Of a DNA stretch of 64,000 nt, positions 51,718-61,299 are shown one piece after another (position 1 is the first letter of the stretch; every line of letters starts with the position of its first letter). A program made the position numbers and the translations under genes. Source of the DNA: Monosporascus cannonballus (taxonomy: Eukaryota; Ascomycota; Sordariomycetes; Xylariales); assembly GCA_004154925.1 (NCBI GenBank), contig QJNS01000097.1, positions 62,001 through 126,000 of the forward strand, written 5' to 3'. The notes below the pieces were generated by a model, which saw only the letters and a list, made by a program, of their open reading frames with translations, was not told where the DNA came from and ran no database searches.

Positions 51718-52480
51718 TGTCGCTATCATTAGGAGAGAAGGGATGATGAGGATGCTACGGTTCAAAACAAAGTCCGAATTTGCAGGCGTTATTACAGCTT
51801 GATGACGCTATCACGTCATCATCGTTGCTTTGCGGATGCAGGCTCCCGTAAATCGTAACCCTTACTTAGCAGTCATGATATGGCAGGACCAATTCTAATC
51901 CATCTGATCACCCGTTCCCATTTGTCAGGTTGTATATTTGCAATTTGTTAGGGTTGTAGGATCTTAACTACGGGGGCCCATTCCTACTCGTAGAGTTTTA
52001 AGGTTCGTTCGCATGGAGTGGGAATATTCCACGGACGCGTCACGTAGTGCCATAGGATTTTATAACTACGTCGCCGCAACTTCTTTCAATCTGCAACGAC
52101 CTGCATAACATCCCACCCCTTTATCCCGTTCGCACTTTAACACTAAACCTTCTTCGAGCGATTTGGGATGCTACTGCCTAAACAACGCAACCTCCCGCCC
52201 GGGATGGGATAACGCATATATGCAATACCGTTAAGAATATGCACCATGACTACTGCCTTCTTTTTATTGTCGCTAAAGCCCGCTAAAGCCTCCTCTCCAT
52301 AGTTATGAACCCTCGTAGACTCTGGCATGTTGTGACTACCAGCTGGCGTTGCCCCTTGACAGCTGGTGGATACGGATTCGTCAGCCCATCCTCCCTGTAG
52401 GCCGCCAAGTTCCTCCGGCTTCTGATTGCAACTGAATTGTGGACACGTGACGGGATTTTTGAGAACCTCATTGAACGGTC
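51718..52480. other. Intergenic region upstream of the sterol-reductase-like gene
   Basis: About 760 bp. Small minus-strand frames (52,143-52,639) have no recognisable domain and one runs antisense into the next gene. It must contain the promoter of the plus-strand gene at 52,481; no clear TATA box was found. Confidence 0.5.
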
Positions 52481-54010
52481 ATGGACGCCCATAACGCGGC
52501 CGTAGCGACCATATCGGAAAGGGTCCGCGAGTTCTACGCCAGGAAGGAGCCGTTCCGCGTTTACCATGGGTCGACCAACAGCACCCGCGCATCCGCGCGG
52601 AATCGCGACAACACGGTGGATACCAGTAACCTGAACCACGTGCTACGCGTGGACGCGGAGACCAAGGCCGCTCTCGTCGAGCCCAACGTCTCTATGGACC
52701 GGCTCCTGGACGCCACGATGCAGCGGGACCTGGTCCCGCCGGTGGTTATGGAGCTGCCCGCTATCACCGTCGGCGGCGGCTTCTCGGGGATGGCGGGCGA
52801 GAGCAGCTGCTTCCGCTACGGGCCGTTCGACTGCATCGTGAACTCGATCGAGATAGTCCTCGGGAACGGCGACGTGGCGAGGGCCTCGAGAACCGAAAAG
52901 CCGGACCTGTTCTGGGGCGCCGTCTGCGCGTTCGGCACCATGGGCATCGTCACGCTCCTGGAGCTCCAGCTGAGGGATGCCAAGGGCTTCGTCGAGCTGA
53001 CGCATTATCCCTTCTCGAGCTTCCCTGCGGCGTCGGCGAAGATACAGGAGGAGACGAAGAAGCCTGAGGTCGACTTCGTTGACGGTATTGCCTTCTCGCC
53101 CAGTTCGATCGTCGTTTGTTCTGGCCGCCTTGTCGATGCCGTCCCTGCGGGTTCCACTCCGAGACGGTACATGGGTCGGGCCGATCCGTGGTTTTATCTT
53201 GATGTCGAGAAGCGGACAGAGAACGGTACGAAACAGGTTACCCACTACGTCCCCGTGGTCGACTACTTCTTCAGGTGGGACCGCGGCGCTTTCTGGGTCG
53301 CTAAGTACGCGTTCCGTTATTTCGTCACGCCGTTCAATCGGATCACCAGGTACTTGCTCGACAGGTTCATGCACGCCAAGGTCATGTACCACGCCCTACA
53401 CAAGAGCGGCCTATCGGATCGGTATATTATCCAGGACGTCGGCGTGCCGTACGAGGCGGCCGAGGAGTTCCACGAGTGGTTGCATCAGACCGTCAACATC
53501 TACCCGCTGTGGCTTTGTCCGATCCGGCTTCGTCGGGACGCCCCCGATTCTGGACACGGATTGCATGCCGACTTCGCCGATCCTACTACTCCGGAAGTCT
53601 GTCTGAACTTCGGCGTCTGGGGTCCTGGGGCCGGCGTCCGGAACTATGACGATTTCGTCCGCCAGAACCGCGCCATCGAGCAGAAGGTCCAGGAACTTCG
53701 GGGCAAGAAGACGCTTTACGCGTGCAACTACTACACCGAGGACGAATTCTGGACCGTCTACAACCGGGGCCGGTACGACGCCGTACGTGAGAAGTACCAT
53801 GCCTCGTGGTTGCCGAGCGTCTACGACAAGATCATCGTGGATGAGGCCGCCAAGCAGCGAGCAATCGACGCCTCGCGCTTGCCCAATTCGCTGCGAAATG
53901 TCTGGCCTTTCCAGGGGCTGTACGGTGTCTACAAAGCCTGGCGTGGAGGGGATTATCTACTTCAGTCGAAGAAAGCTCCCTGGGGTCAGATGTCGAAGAA
54001 AGATGTTTAG
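52481..54010 (+). CDS. FAD-linked Delta24-sterol reductase-like oxidoreductase (DHCR24/DIMINUTO family)
   Basis: A single uninterrupted 509-codon frame. The N-terminal half is a PCMH-type FAD-binding domain: YHGSTNSTR (residues 28-36), ALVEPNVSMDRL (64-75) and the flavin-contact stretch TVGGGFSGMAGESS (96-109), followed by NSIEIVLGNGDV and FGTMGIVTLLELQL. The C-terminal half, rich in aromatic residues and with YACNYYTEDEFWTVY near 420, fits the DHCR24 cap region. Human DHCR24 is of similar length and reduces the C24-C25 double bond of sterols using FAD and NADPH. Unlike the human enzyme, this protein starts directly at the FAD domain with no leading membrane segment. Ergosterol synthesis keeps its side chain differently, so fungal homologues may act on other sterols or triterpenes; the substrate is unknown. 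The ATG at 52,481 is the natural start. It is convergent with the next gene, whose stop is about 215 bp away. Confidence 0.85.
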   Translation: MDAHNAAVATISERVREFYARKEPFRVYHGSTNSTRASARNRDNTVDTSNLNHVLRVDAETKAALVEPNVSMDRLLDATMQRDLVPPVVMELPAITVGGGFSGMAGESSCFRYGPFDCIVNSIEIVLGNGDVARASRTEKPDLFWGAVCAFGTMGIVTLLELQLRDAKGFVELTHYPFSSFPAASAKIQEETKKPEVDFVDGIAFSPSSIVVCSGRLVDAVPAGSTPRRYMGRADPWFYLDVEKRTENGTKQVTHYVPVVDYFFRWDRGAFWVAKYAFRYFVTPFNRITRYLLDRFMHAKVMYHALHKSGLSDRYIIQDVGVPYEAAEEFHEWLHQTVNIYPLWLCPIRLRRDAPDSGHGLHADFADPTTPEVCLNFGVWGPGAGVRNYDDFVRQNRAIEQKVQELRGKKTLYACNYYTEDEFWTVYNRGRYDAVREKYHASWLPSVYDKIIVDEAAKQRAIDASRLPNSLRNVWPFQGLYGVYKAWRGGDYLLQSKKAPWGQMSKKDV

Positions 54011-54225
54011 TGTGAGAGCGCATCGGATACCCATAATAGCGTCTTCGTGAGATGAGATCATCCTAGATAGGAGCGGCATTACATTCGAGCGATTTGTTCT
54101 GTTAGACTATATTGTACCTAACCTGAGTTTGCCATGTAAATAGCGAGGCCTTCCGTTGCAGCGTTCATGATCTAAGGTAAGAGAGCCTGGACCAAGCCTC
54201 CTGTCTATTTAGAGGTCGTCCTCTC

Positions 54226-55792
54226 TTACGCTTCGCTACGCTTGACAACGTAGGCACCGCGCTCTATGGTGTTGATGACAATGTAACCGCTCTTGAAGTA
54301 CGGGTAGTGCGACCAGGTTCCGGAGAACTCGACCGAGCCGCCACCCTCGACGTCGTCATCTTCTGGGTATATGTCGAAGAAGGCAACCTGCTTAACACCC
54401 GCTCCCGTCGGGTCTTCGGGGATAGACGAGACACTGTGATCTGGGTCAGGACGGCCAAGGACGAATATAGGAAAAAGCGGGGGTAGGGGGGCGTCAACTT
54501 ACTCGAGGATGACCAGGCCACCGCCGTAGTTGCTCTGGTACGAGAACCCGTCACGCACGAACTGGTTGTGGTCGATGCCCTTGCGCCCAGCTCGGTAGAA
54601 GCCGGTCTGCTTGGGGTTCTCGAGGTCGGAGACGTCCCAGATGTAGGTGACGGGGTAGCCCTCGGCGCCGGGGCCCACAGCGTCGTACTCGTCGTACTCG
54701 TCGTCGAGGACGAGGTAATGCTGCCACTCGGGGTCGAGCACCCAGCCCTGGTGTGTGTAGGCGGCGCCCTCGTACGAGATGCGCGAGAGGATCTTGGGCG
54801 CCGCCTTGTCCGTCACGTCGTAGATGGTCAGGGTGTCCTCGTTGTAGCCGTAGCAGATGTCGGTGCCGACGTACCGCTCATCGGGGCCGCGGTACACGAG
54901 GCACTGTGCGTCGTGCACGTAGCCGTCCTCGGCGGCGCAGCCCGGCGACGACAGGTTCTCCATGTCGGTCAGGTCGATGAAGATGAGGCCCGACCTGCAG
55001 GTCGAGTTGCGCGGCTGCGCGCCGACGGCGACGGCGTAGTTCTTCTCCTCGTTGGTGACGACGTTGTGCGAGCGGCCTGCGGGGAGCTCGTTCCAGTAGT
55101 AGATGTCGTCCTCGTTGTTGTAGGTGACGGGAGACGCGGGGTCGACGTCGAGCAGCTTCGCCATGTCGAAGATCTGGATGCCGTGGTTGTAGGCCTCGGA
55201 ACCGATGACGACGTAGCTCTTGTAGCCCTTGATCTCGCGCCAGAGCGACGGCTCGGCGTCCGGATACTGCGGCAGGCGGCCGAGGTAAATCAGCTTGCCC
55301 TCAGGGCTGACCTCGGAGAACGAGGTGCCGTCCTGCTGGGCGATGGCCACGAACTCGCGGCCGTCGGGGCTCGTCCACCCCCAGGAACCCGCTCCCTCTC
55401 CCGTGGTGCTGCCGAGATCGAAGTGCGACTGGAAGTCGTACAGGTCCAGTCCGGAGCAGGAGAACTCATACAGAGGGTCTCCCGGCGTCAGCTTGGCCTT
55501 GCCGTCCACGCAGGGCACCACGTCGATGTCGGCGCTCATGCTCTTGTACTGGGAGGGGCTGAAGATGCCTTCCTTTCTCCGGCTAGCCCACCAGGTCTAT
55601 TTGCCTCCTGCATCAGCATATTGTCCGGTGAATCATTAAATAATGCCTTACCTCCTTCGTGTGCATGATCTTCTCATGCATCACACCGCTTGCATAGAGA
55701 GCTGCGTCCACCTCGGTGTCCACCTCGATTTGCCTGGCGGTGGCATAGTTACAGAGTGCTGCGATAGCAGCCAATCTGACGGACGACCTCAT
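54226..55792 (-). CDS. Secreted LVIVD-repeat (choice-of-anchor B-like) beta-propeller protein
   Basis: Three exons: 55,792-55,652, 55,596-54,503 and 54,433-54,226, giving 480 codons with correct phases. Introns: 55,597-55,651 (55 bp, GTAAGG...TAG) and 54,434-54,502 (69 bp, GTAAGT...CAG). The first exon supplies a signal peptide (MRSSVRLAAIAALCNYATA, cleavage probably before RQ). The body has SWGWTSPDGREFVAIAQQDG, then LGRLPQYPDAEP, then repeats of the type FIDLTDMENLSSP, IYDVTDKAAPKILS and IWDVSDLENPKQTGF; these are LVIVD repeats, which fold into propeller-like blades. It finishes IDHNQFVRDG...SNYGGGLVILD, SSIPEDP (across the second splice) and GGGSVEFSGTWSHYPYFKSG. The family is common in fungi as secreted proteins, biochemical role unknown. 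A TATA-like sequence on the minus strand at 55,901-55,908 lies about 110 bp upstream of the ATG. Confidence 0.88.
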
Positions 55793-55900
55793 GATGCTTG
55801 ACTAGGAGAACCTCACAGCGACGTTGTCCTTGACGGATGAATGACCAACAGGAGGGGCTTGCTTGTCTGCTTAGGAGTTGGTCGGACCGGACTGTAAGTA

Positions 55901-55908
55901 ATATATAG
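55901..55908 (-). promoter_or_regulatory. Candidate TATA box of the LVIVD-repeat gene
   Basis: Reads ctatatat on the minus strand, about 110 bp before the start codon at 55,792. Position fits a fungal core promoter; no other support. Confidence 0.4.
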
Positions 55909-57563
55909 CATGCTCTCTCCCCTGCTCCCTTCTTCCGCCCTCCCAAGCTTTTCAGTCTTGACTACTGGGGCACGAGCAAGGGTGTGGCGACATTCTGCCC
56001 TGTGTATTAGCTCTATCGTTACCGGCAGGGGTGAAAAGATGCCATGCCAGGTAGGACTACCCTATCTCCGGTCCTATGGCCAATGCAAATAAAGTGCTGG
56101 TCTTCCCCATGGTACATGTCTCTGTATCGATAGTACCTCTAAGGCGTATACGGCAGTTGATTGGCGTCTATCTCTTGGCGAGGTTCAAGCTTTCCTTGCT
56201 AATCGGGAGAGGCAGGTGGTACGCATATGCCAATGCGAATTGCCGCGGGTTGCTCCATAGCGCTACAGTCGCCAAGGTCGTATTTACTTTCGACCTTCTG
56301 CTTTTCGCATGAACGTCCGGCATAACGCAATGGCGACGGCGGGGAAGCCTTTATATGTTCTGACGTAGCATTCGACCGCTGGCAGCATGTCCGCCGGCAG
56401 GGTCCTCCCTATCGCGACGTGTCGGCGCCCATTTCGATTGCGCGGTCGGTGAGCGTTTAGAGTATATTACCCAGTTCCCGTAGAGGTAAGCAGTGCGGAG
56501 ATCTTCGCTTGCTGAAGAGCCGGGAGGGCACAAGAAAGTATATCGGGACGTCCCATATCTCGTGGGGGGGTTTACATCTTGCAATTAGCAACGCGTTGAA
56601 AGACCGAAAACGCATTAGGGCCGTTGCAAAGCACCGATTGCGAAATCTCCCCCGCATATGATGCTGGAGAGGCCGGCTTGAGGCCATCAGAATCCCTCCT
56701 TTTCCGGAGGTTTGGTCATTCGCTGCACCCTACCGAGAACACCAGGCTCGCAGAAATTTGGGAAAGATGTTTCTAAGAGCTTCCTTACATGATGCACAAC
56801 ATCCACGGATTGATGAATGCTCCTTGTCCACGCAGCTAAGGCCTTGGCCGAATGCTTATGTGAGATGCAACCCTACAACGTGGAGTGCCGCTTATGATTG
56901 GCGTGTTTGGCGTGTTGGAGACACGTTATCAGCAGCTCTCTTGCACTTGCAAGGGCCCCTCTTCGTTCACAATTGTACCGAATATAATCATCGCCGGTGT
57001 TCTAAGCTTGGCGTCCAGGGCCAAGATGCAACTCATCTCTTAGACCAGACATTCAGCGATGCCATTTGATCCGCATCTGGCCTATTGGGAAAAGAAGCGT
57101 CGATCCTCGAACCAGAGCTCTTGCCAGGCTAGGATAACAATGATATTTCCATTTCGTCGGTCATGTTGCGCTTTTGAGTACCGCTACACGTCGAATGCTA
57201 ATTCAATTCGCAGTTTCTATTATGGACGCCGCTTCCTATTAGCCTCCATATGAGACATTCAGAAAGTGATGGGGTATTCAAGCGGGGATAAACAGCCCGT
57301 GCTTGGATCTCAACAGGAAGCTTCTTTAAGCGGCCAAGTCCCCGCAGTTAGCGAGCGCCCCTTTCTACTAAAGCTGGAGTGCCTATGGATCGATCGATCG
57401 ATGAATGTTATGGAACATGTATCAAAGGCTGCCCCTGCCATTCCCCTGGTTATTTCCCATATAACAACAAAGAAGTTGCCGCTTCTCAGCGATGATCGTG
57501 AATACACAGACGGCATGAACGTGAGACGGGCCTTAATCCGGCTCGAAACTCGGAACCACCGTG
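55909..57563. other. Intergenic, no supported gene
   Basis: About 1.65 kb of ordinary composition. Frames of up to 103 codons occur on both strands (for example 56,758-57,069 and 57,266-57,577), but they lack domains and their sequence looks like chance translation. It may hold remnants of a lost gene. Confidence 0.5.
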
Positions 57564-58603
57564 TTAGACTCCTATGACAGCATCGATAGCCCAGTCCTGC
57601 ACCGGACCGCCGTTCGAGGTCCGCAGAGGCCGGAATAATTGCCCCACGTCCCTCGCGAAGTGGACGTTGTTTTCGAGCTGGTACTCGTTCTCCAGGACCT
57701 CCCGGAATTTTTTGATAAGCTCTTGGTCCTCGTCGGCGTTGTCTTTAGGCCAAAAGTGACAGAAGTTGTTGTCATACAGCGTCATAAACAGGCACACGTA
57801 TAGCGAGGGTAAGAGGTCTCTGCCCATCGCGGACAGGACCTCCTCCGTGTCAGGAGGCCTCAGGAGAAATCCGGGCGTCGCGTTGTCGATGTTGTTCATG
57901 CACCAGAGGGTGATCCCGACGACCCCCCAGTGGGAGAACCTCGGCTCCATGGCCCAGTACGAGCACCCCTGCAGACGGATGAGGGCGCTATAGTCGTTCT
58001 TGATCTGGAGCATCTCGCTGAAGTTGACGTCCGAACTGTCGTTTTCTCTCCAAGGGGATTGGCAGTCGCGCCAGTAACGGACAATGTCTCGACGCCGCCG
58101 AGTCCTGTCAAGCGGCCAGGAATCATGCCAGCAGATCTCGTTCCTCTTTCCATCCAGTCAGCATACTTCGTTGGGAAGCGTGGACCGAACGTTAGACCTA
58201 CTTCTTTATCCCATACCGAGACCGAGTACGCTGCTTCTGCTTTCTTCACCTTGCCGGTGGATCTCCTGTAGGTGTGCTTATGGATGAATATGCCCAGCCA
58301 ATACTTGAGGCAGCCGGGGCCACCAGGTATAGGACGAGTTGGCCATGTCGCGAGTGGTGACTACATCTGCATGAAATCCCAGTATATGCAATCGTCCTCG
58401 TCACCAGGAGCAGCATTCGAGGGCGCCCATTCAGGTTTATAGCCTATGTTGACTGACCAATGTGGAATTTGCATGATTTTGGGATCAATCCGGGCGCAAG
58501 CGCGATGCTCGCGATTTTGATGCCGCATATTGTACGCGTTCAAGGCCTCGACGAGATGGAGTTATCTGGGATATTTAACTGCCAGCAGTTGAGCATTGGT
58601 CAT
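57564..58603 (-). pseudogene. Unknown gene, probably inactivated by two in-frame stops
   Basis: A minus-strand frame starts with MTNAQLLAVKYPR at 58,603, meets TAA at 58,562-58,564, continues (HWSVNIGYKPEWAPSNAAPG, DEDDCIYWDFMQM), meets TAG at 58,361-58,363, and goes on through CLKYWLGIFIHKHTYRRSTG to VWDKE. A good intron (GTAGGT at 58,201, branch-like ctgac, AAG at 58,146-58,148; 56 bp) joins it to RNEICWHDSWPL, DIVRYWRDCQSPWREND and a clean stretch to TAA at 57,564. About 330 residues, rich in Trp, Tyr and Cys, no membrane segment. TAA and TAG could each come from CAA or CAG by C-to-T change. If one stop lies in an unseen intron the gene might be alive. No family recognised. A TATA-like ttataag lies only about 30 bp before the proposed start. 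Confidence 0.55.
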
Positions 58604-59632
58604 TGATACTAGTATAACGTGTAGGAACTCTTATAAGCCCCCCACCCCGCTCCGTGTGGAGTGTTTAGAGTTAAAGAGGTGCCCAAACATCCAAGTCCCG
58701 GCTTCCCGAGTAAACCATGATAAGAATTAAGGGCTTCATATACTAACGTCCAGTCGACCCGCTAGGTTTCCCGGAGAGGCGCAACGTCCTCAGCGTCTTG
58801 TCCATACGCGGATTATCTTGGCCTGTCAATTCTACTGTCCGCCTGGTGCCGACTAGGTCCGGGTATGGTGCCGGGGCGGCCCAGACGATTTGCTGGAATC
58901 TTGGTATCGGGCATGCCATAATGCCCGCACACCCTGGGTGGCGATTTGCAGAAGTAACAGGTGAAGCTGAGTGGACGCAATGGTAAATATGCTTTAGGCG
59001 CGTCGGCGCCCCCATAGACACAGATGTTGTACTGGGAGCGGAAATAACCAGCGAACCGTCAGTACTTTCAAAGTCTCGGAGTTGGGCGCTAGATGCACAT
59101 ATATTTCGCTAGATATTTCCATTCTTCAAATTCCTACAAAAGGCAGCCGGAAGCCTTTATAGCGACAATCGAAACAATGTATATGTAGATCCTATGCCCA
59201 ATTGCTGCCCACTTTTGACTCCCATAGCATTAGCTAATATAATTACAGCTGACTCTTTACCGGAACCAGGGGCTGCTATGTCTCGTATAAAATCTACATT
59301 CGGATGAGGATTCAACATGAGAGGTTGGTGGTAGATTGTATTATTACCAGTTAAGAAAAGATCTCTTTGACTGTTCAATCAATCTATATCAATATCCCTT
59401 CGCCTGGCCGTAGTGTGTGTCCCTTTTCTAACGGAGCGAGCTCTGCTTACATAGCACGCTCGGCTTACTCATTCAGATGCTTCAGCAAGTAAACTACATG
59501 TGGCACGGATATAATATCGGTGACTCTAAGCTGTTCAAGAGGCTTCAATGCATAGGGGCATAAGTAGAACGGACGATCACGGTGCATAGTCGGCGAAAAC
59601 GGGTTTTAACCAGCTTGTTCAACTAAGTTCAT
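58604..59632. other. Intergenic, one unassigned small ORF
   Basis: The minus-strand frame at 59,157-59,378 (73 codons) reads smoothly, with NTIYHQPLMLNPHPNVDFIR and a glycine-lysine segment APGSGKESAVIILANAMGVK that faintly recalls a helicase P-loop, but the pattern GxxxxGK[ST] is not met. It could be a fragment of a helicase-like pseudogene. The rest shows nothing recognisable. Confidence 0.35.
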
Positions 59633-60591
59633 TCAAATCCAGGCCTTGTCGCTTGCCCTGTTCTTATCTAAGTAGTCATAAACCTGATTATAGTCTTTGC
59701 ACACGTGTTTTGCGTCCCATCCATCGCTCCCATCGAACCCGTCTGGGAACGTGGTCTGTTCGCCTTCGAGAGCTACGTCACCACAGCACATGATGCTCTG
59801 CCGGAGATAATCAAAGCAGTGGGTTAAGTGCCAAGGGGTCTCTTTAGGGACGCGGCTCGTGTTCGATGTGAGTGCCGAATATGCTTCGGCTATCGCATAC
59901 TGTTTCCCCTTTAGCACGTGAAGGAATTTACGTCGAGTATGCTAGGCGCTTACCAGACAATGTAACTGGTGGGTCATTGAAGTCGTGACAACAAACTGGT
60001 CGGGGAATTCCGCGAGCGGTGTTGGCAGGTTATCATACGCCCCCGGGCTTGGGATTTCAAGGTATCCGAGACCCCCTGGCACCACATGTCAGAAACGGTA
60101 GCCACTGCGATGTGAGAAGACATACTTGGTACTAGACCCAGCCATTTCCGTCGAGTTTCCTCCGTGAAGAACTCAGACGTATTTTCCGGGACGAATCCCG
60201 GATCTGGGGTAAATTTCGTGATCTGTTGTGGGACTTTGTGTGGAAAGGCTAGTTAGCATCGTCCGTCGAAGCCAAGGGGGCCGAGGGCAGACGCACACTC
60301 GGGAGCGAATCCCGTCAGGTCACCGGCGCCTTCAAAATAATGGTCCTTGCCGTGTTTGTGCCATCCGTTTTCGATCAACTGGACTATTATCACCAATAAT
60401 AGGACCGCATTAACCAGCCAACCGTGGTCCCTCAATGCTGCTAACCAGGGCCTTTTCGTCGGATGTGAGCCGGTAGTCATATAGTCCTTGTCGTTCAGAT
60501 CAATCGTCTCATCGAATTCGGTACTCGAATCATCGTGATCTTCAATGCGCGTAGTTTCGTACGGGGTGGATCCGTGATCATCTTTCATCAT
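59633..60591 (-). CDS. UstYa-family (DUF3328) oxidase-like protein
   Basis: Four exons: 60,591-60,297, 60,233-60,126, 60,075-59,954 and 59,899-59,633; 263 residues with all phases consistent. Introns are 63, 50 and 54 bp (GTGCGT...AAG, GTATGT...CAG, GTAAGC...CAG). Order of features: an acidic N-terminal cytosolic tail, one membrane segment (about residues 58-74, WLVNAVLLLVIIVQLI), GDLTGFAPEF, ITKFTPDPGFVPENTSEFF, WLGLVPRGLGYLEIP, then the two family-defining HxxHC motifs HQLHC (170-174) and HLTHC (199-203), the latter in HLTHCFDYLRQSIMCCGD. UstYa-type proteins catalyse oxidative cyclisation or related steps on ribosomal peptides (ustiloxin, phomopsin, asperipin) and occur in other metabolite clusters. 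Both motifs are intact. No precursor peptide, tyrosinase, methyltransferase or second UstYa copy is visible beside it. The AAG acceptor of intron 1 is unusual but gives the best family match. Confidence 0.88.
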
Positions 60592-61299
60592 CGCGTTATA
60601 GTCCTTGAAGCTGACTAAGAGCTCTGTGTGTGGTGTTTTGTGTAATCCAGCAGTTATGCCTACTTAGTGTCGGTTTCGTTTTTTGTAGTAAGTGGTAGAC
60701 CAAATTTCGGAAAAGCCAGCAGAAGACGGCCTTTATTTCTATTTCCTGACTTTTGGACGCGACGGTAATCTGCTGATACTCCATGGCGCAAGTTCGGTGG
60801 ACTTGTGACTGTGACAGAGCTACCCCTGGGCTGTATCAACGCTGTTTCAAGTCGCGTCAAGGAGTGCTTCAGTCGCGCTTTGGCCGCCAAATAGGCGATT
60901 CGACAGCTCTATAAGAATTAATCAAGGTGAGCCTTATGTAACTTGTTGTTGGTTTCTTTCTGGCTGCACGGACCGTTATTGATACGTTTTTCGACCCCTT
61001 GTTGAGTGAAGTCCCGTTTCGATGCTGAGCCCACCAAGCGGAACCAGTCCCGATTTTAGAGAAACTTGCACGTATATGAGAGTACGTATCATATGATTTT
61101 TTTTATCAATATGGTAACATGAGCTCGCCTCTCTTACCTTTTGCTTAATACATAATGACACACTGCATACACTTCCGGTACCTCAAACGCATGTCCACCT
61201 CGGCTTGAGCTACTCATGTACGACCGGTAGCACTAACGGGCCAGCGGGGAAGACGCACTTGCCTGCTGAGCCCCACTCCATCGCAAAAGAAATGACACC
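60592..61299. other. Intergenic between UstYa-like gene and TYR1
   Basis: About 700 bp holding the promoter of the UstYa-like gene and the 3' flank of TYR1. Short minus-strand frames (60,596-61,161) show no domain. No RNA gene seen. Confidence 0.5.

Noticed and set aside
52643..53392. 249-codon minus-strand frame
   Set aside because: Antisense shadow of the DHCR24-like gene.
54568..55668. 366-codon plus-strand frame, rich in Val, Asp, Gly and Arg
   Set aside because: It is the antisense shadow of the LVIVD-repeat gene: the minus strand has signal peptide, repeats and matching splice sites, whereas this frame is low-complexity and domain-free.
59157..59378. Helicase-like P-loop in a 73-codon frame
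   Set aside because: The segment APGSGKES does not meet the Walker A spacing, and no other helicase motif is near; kept only as an unassigned ORF.
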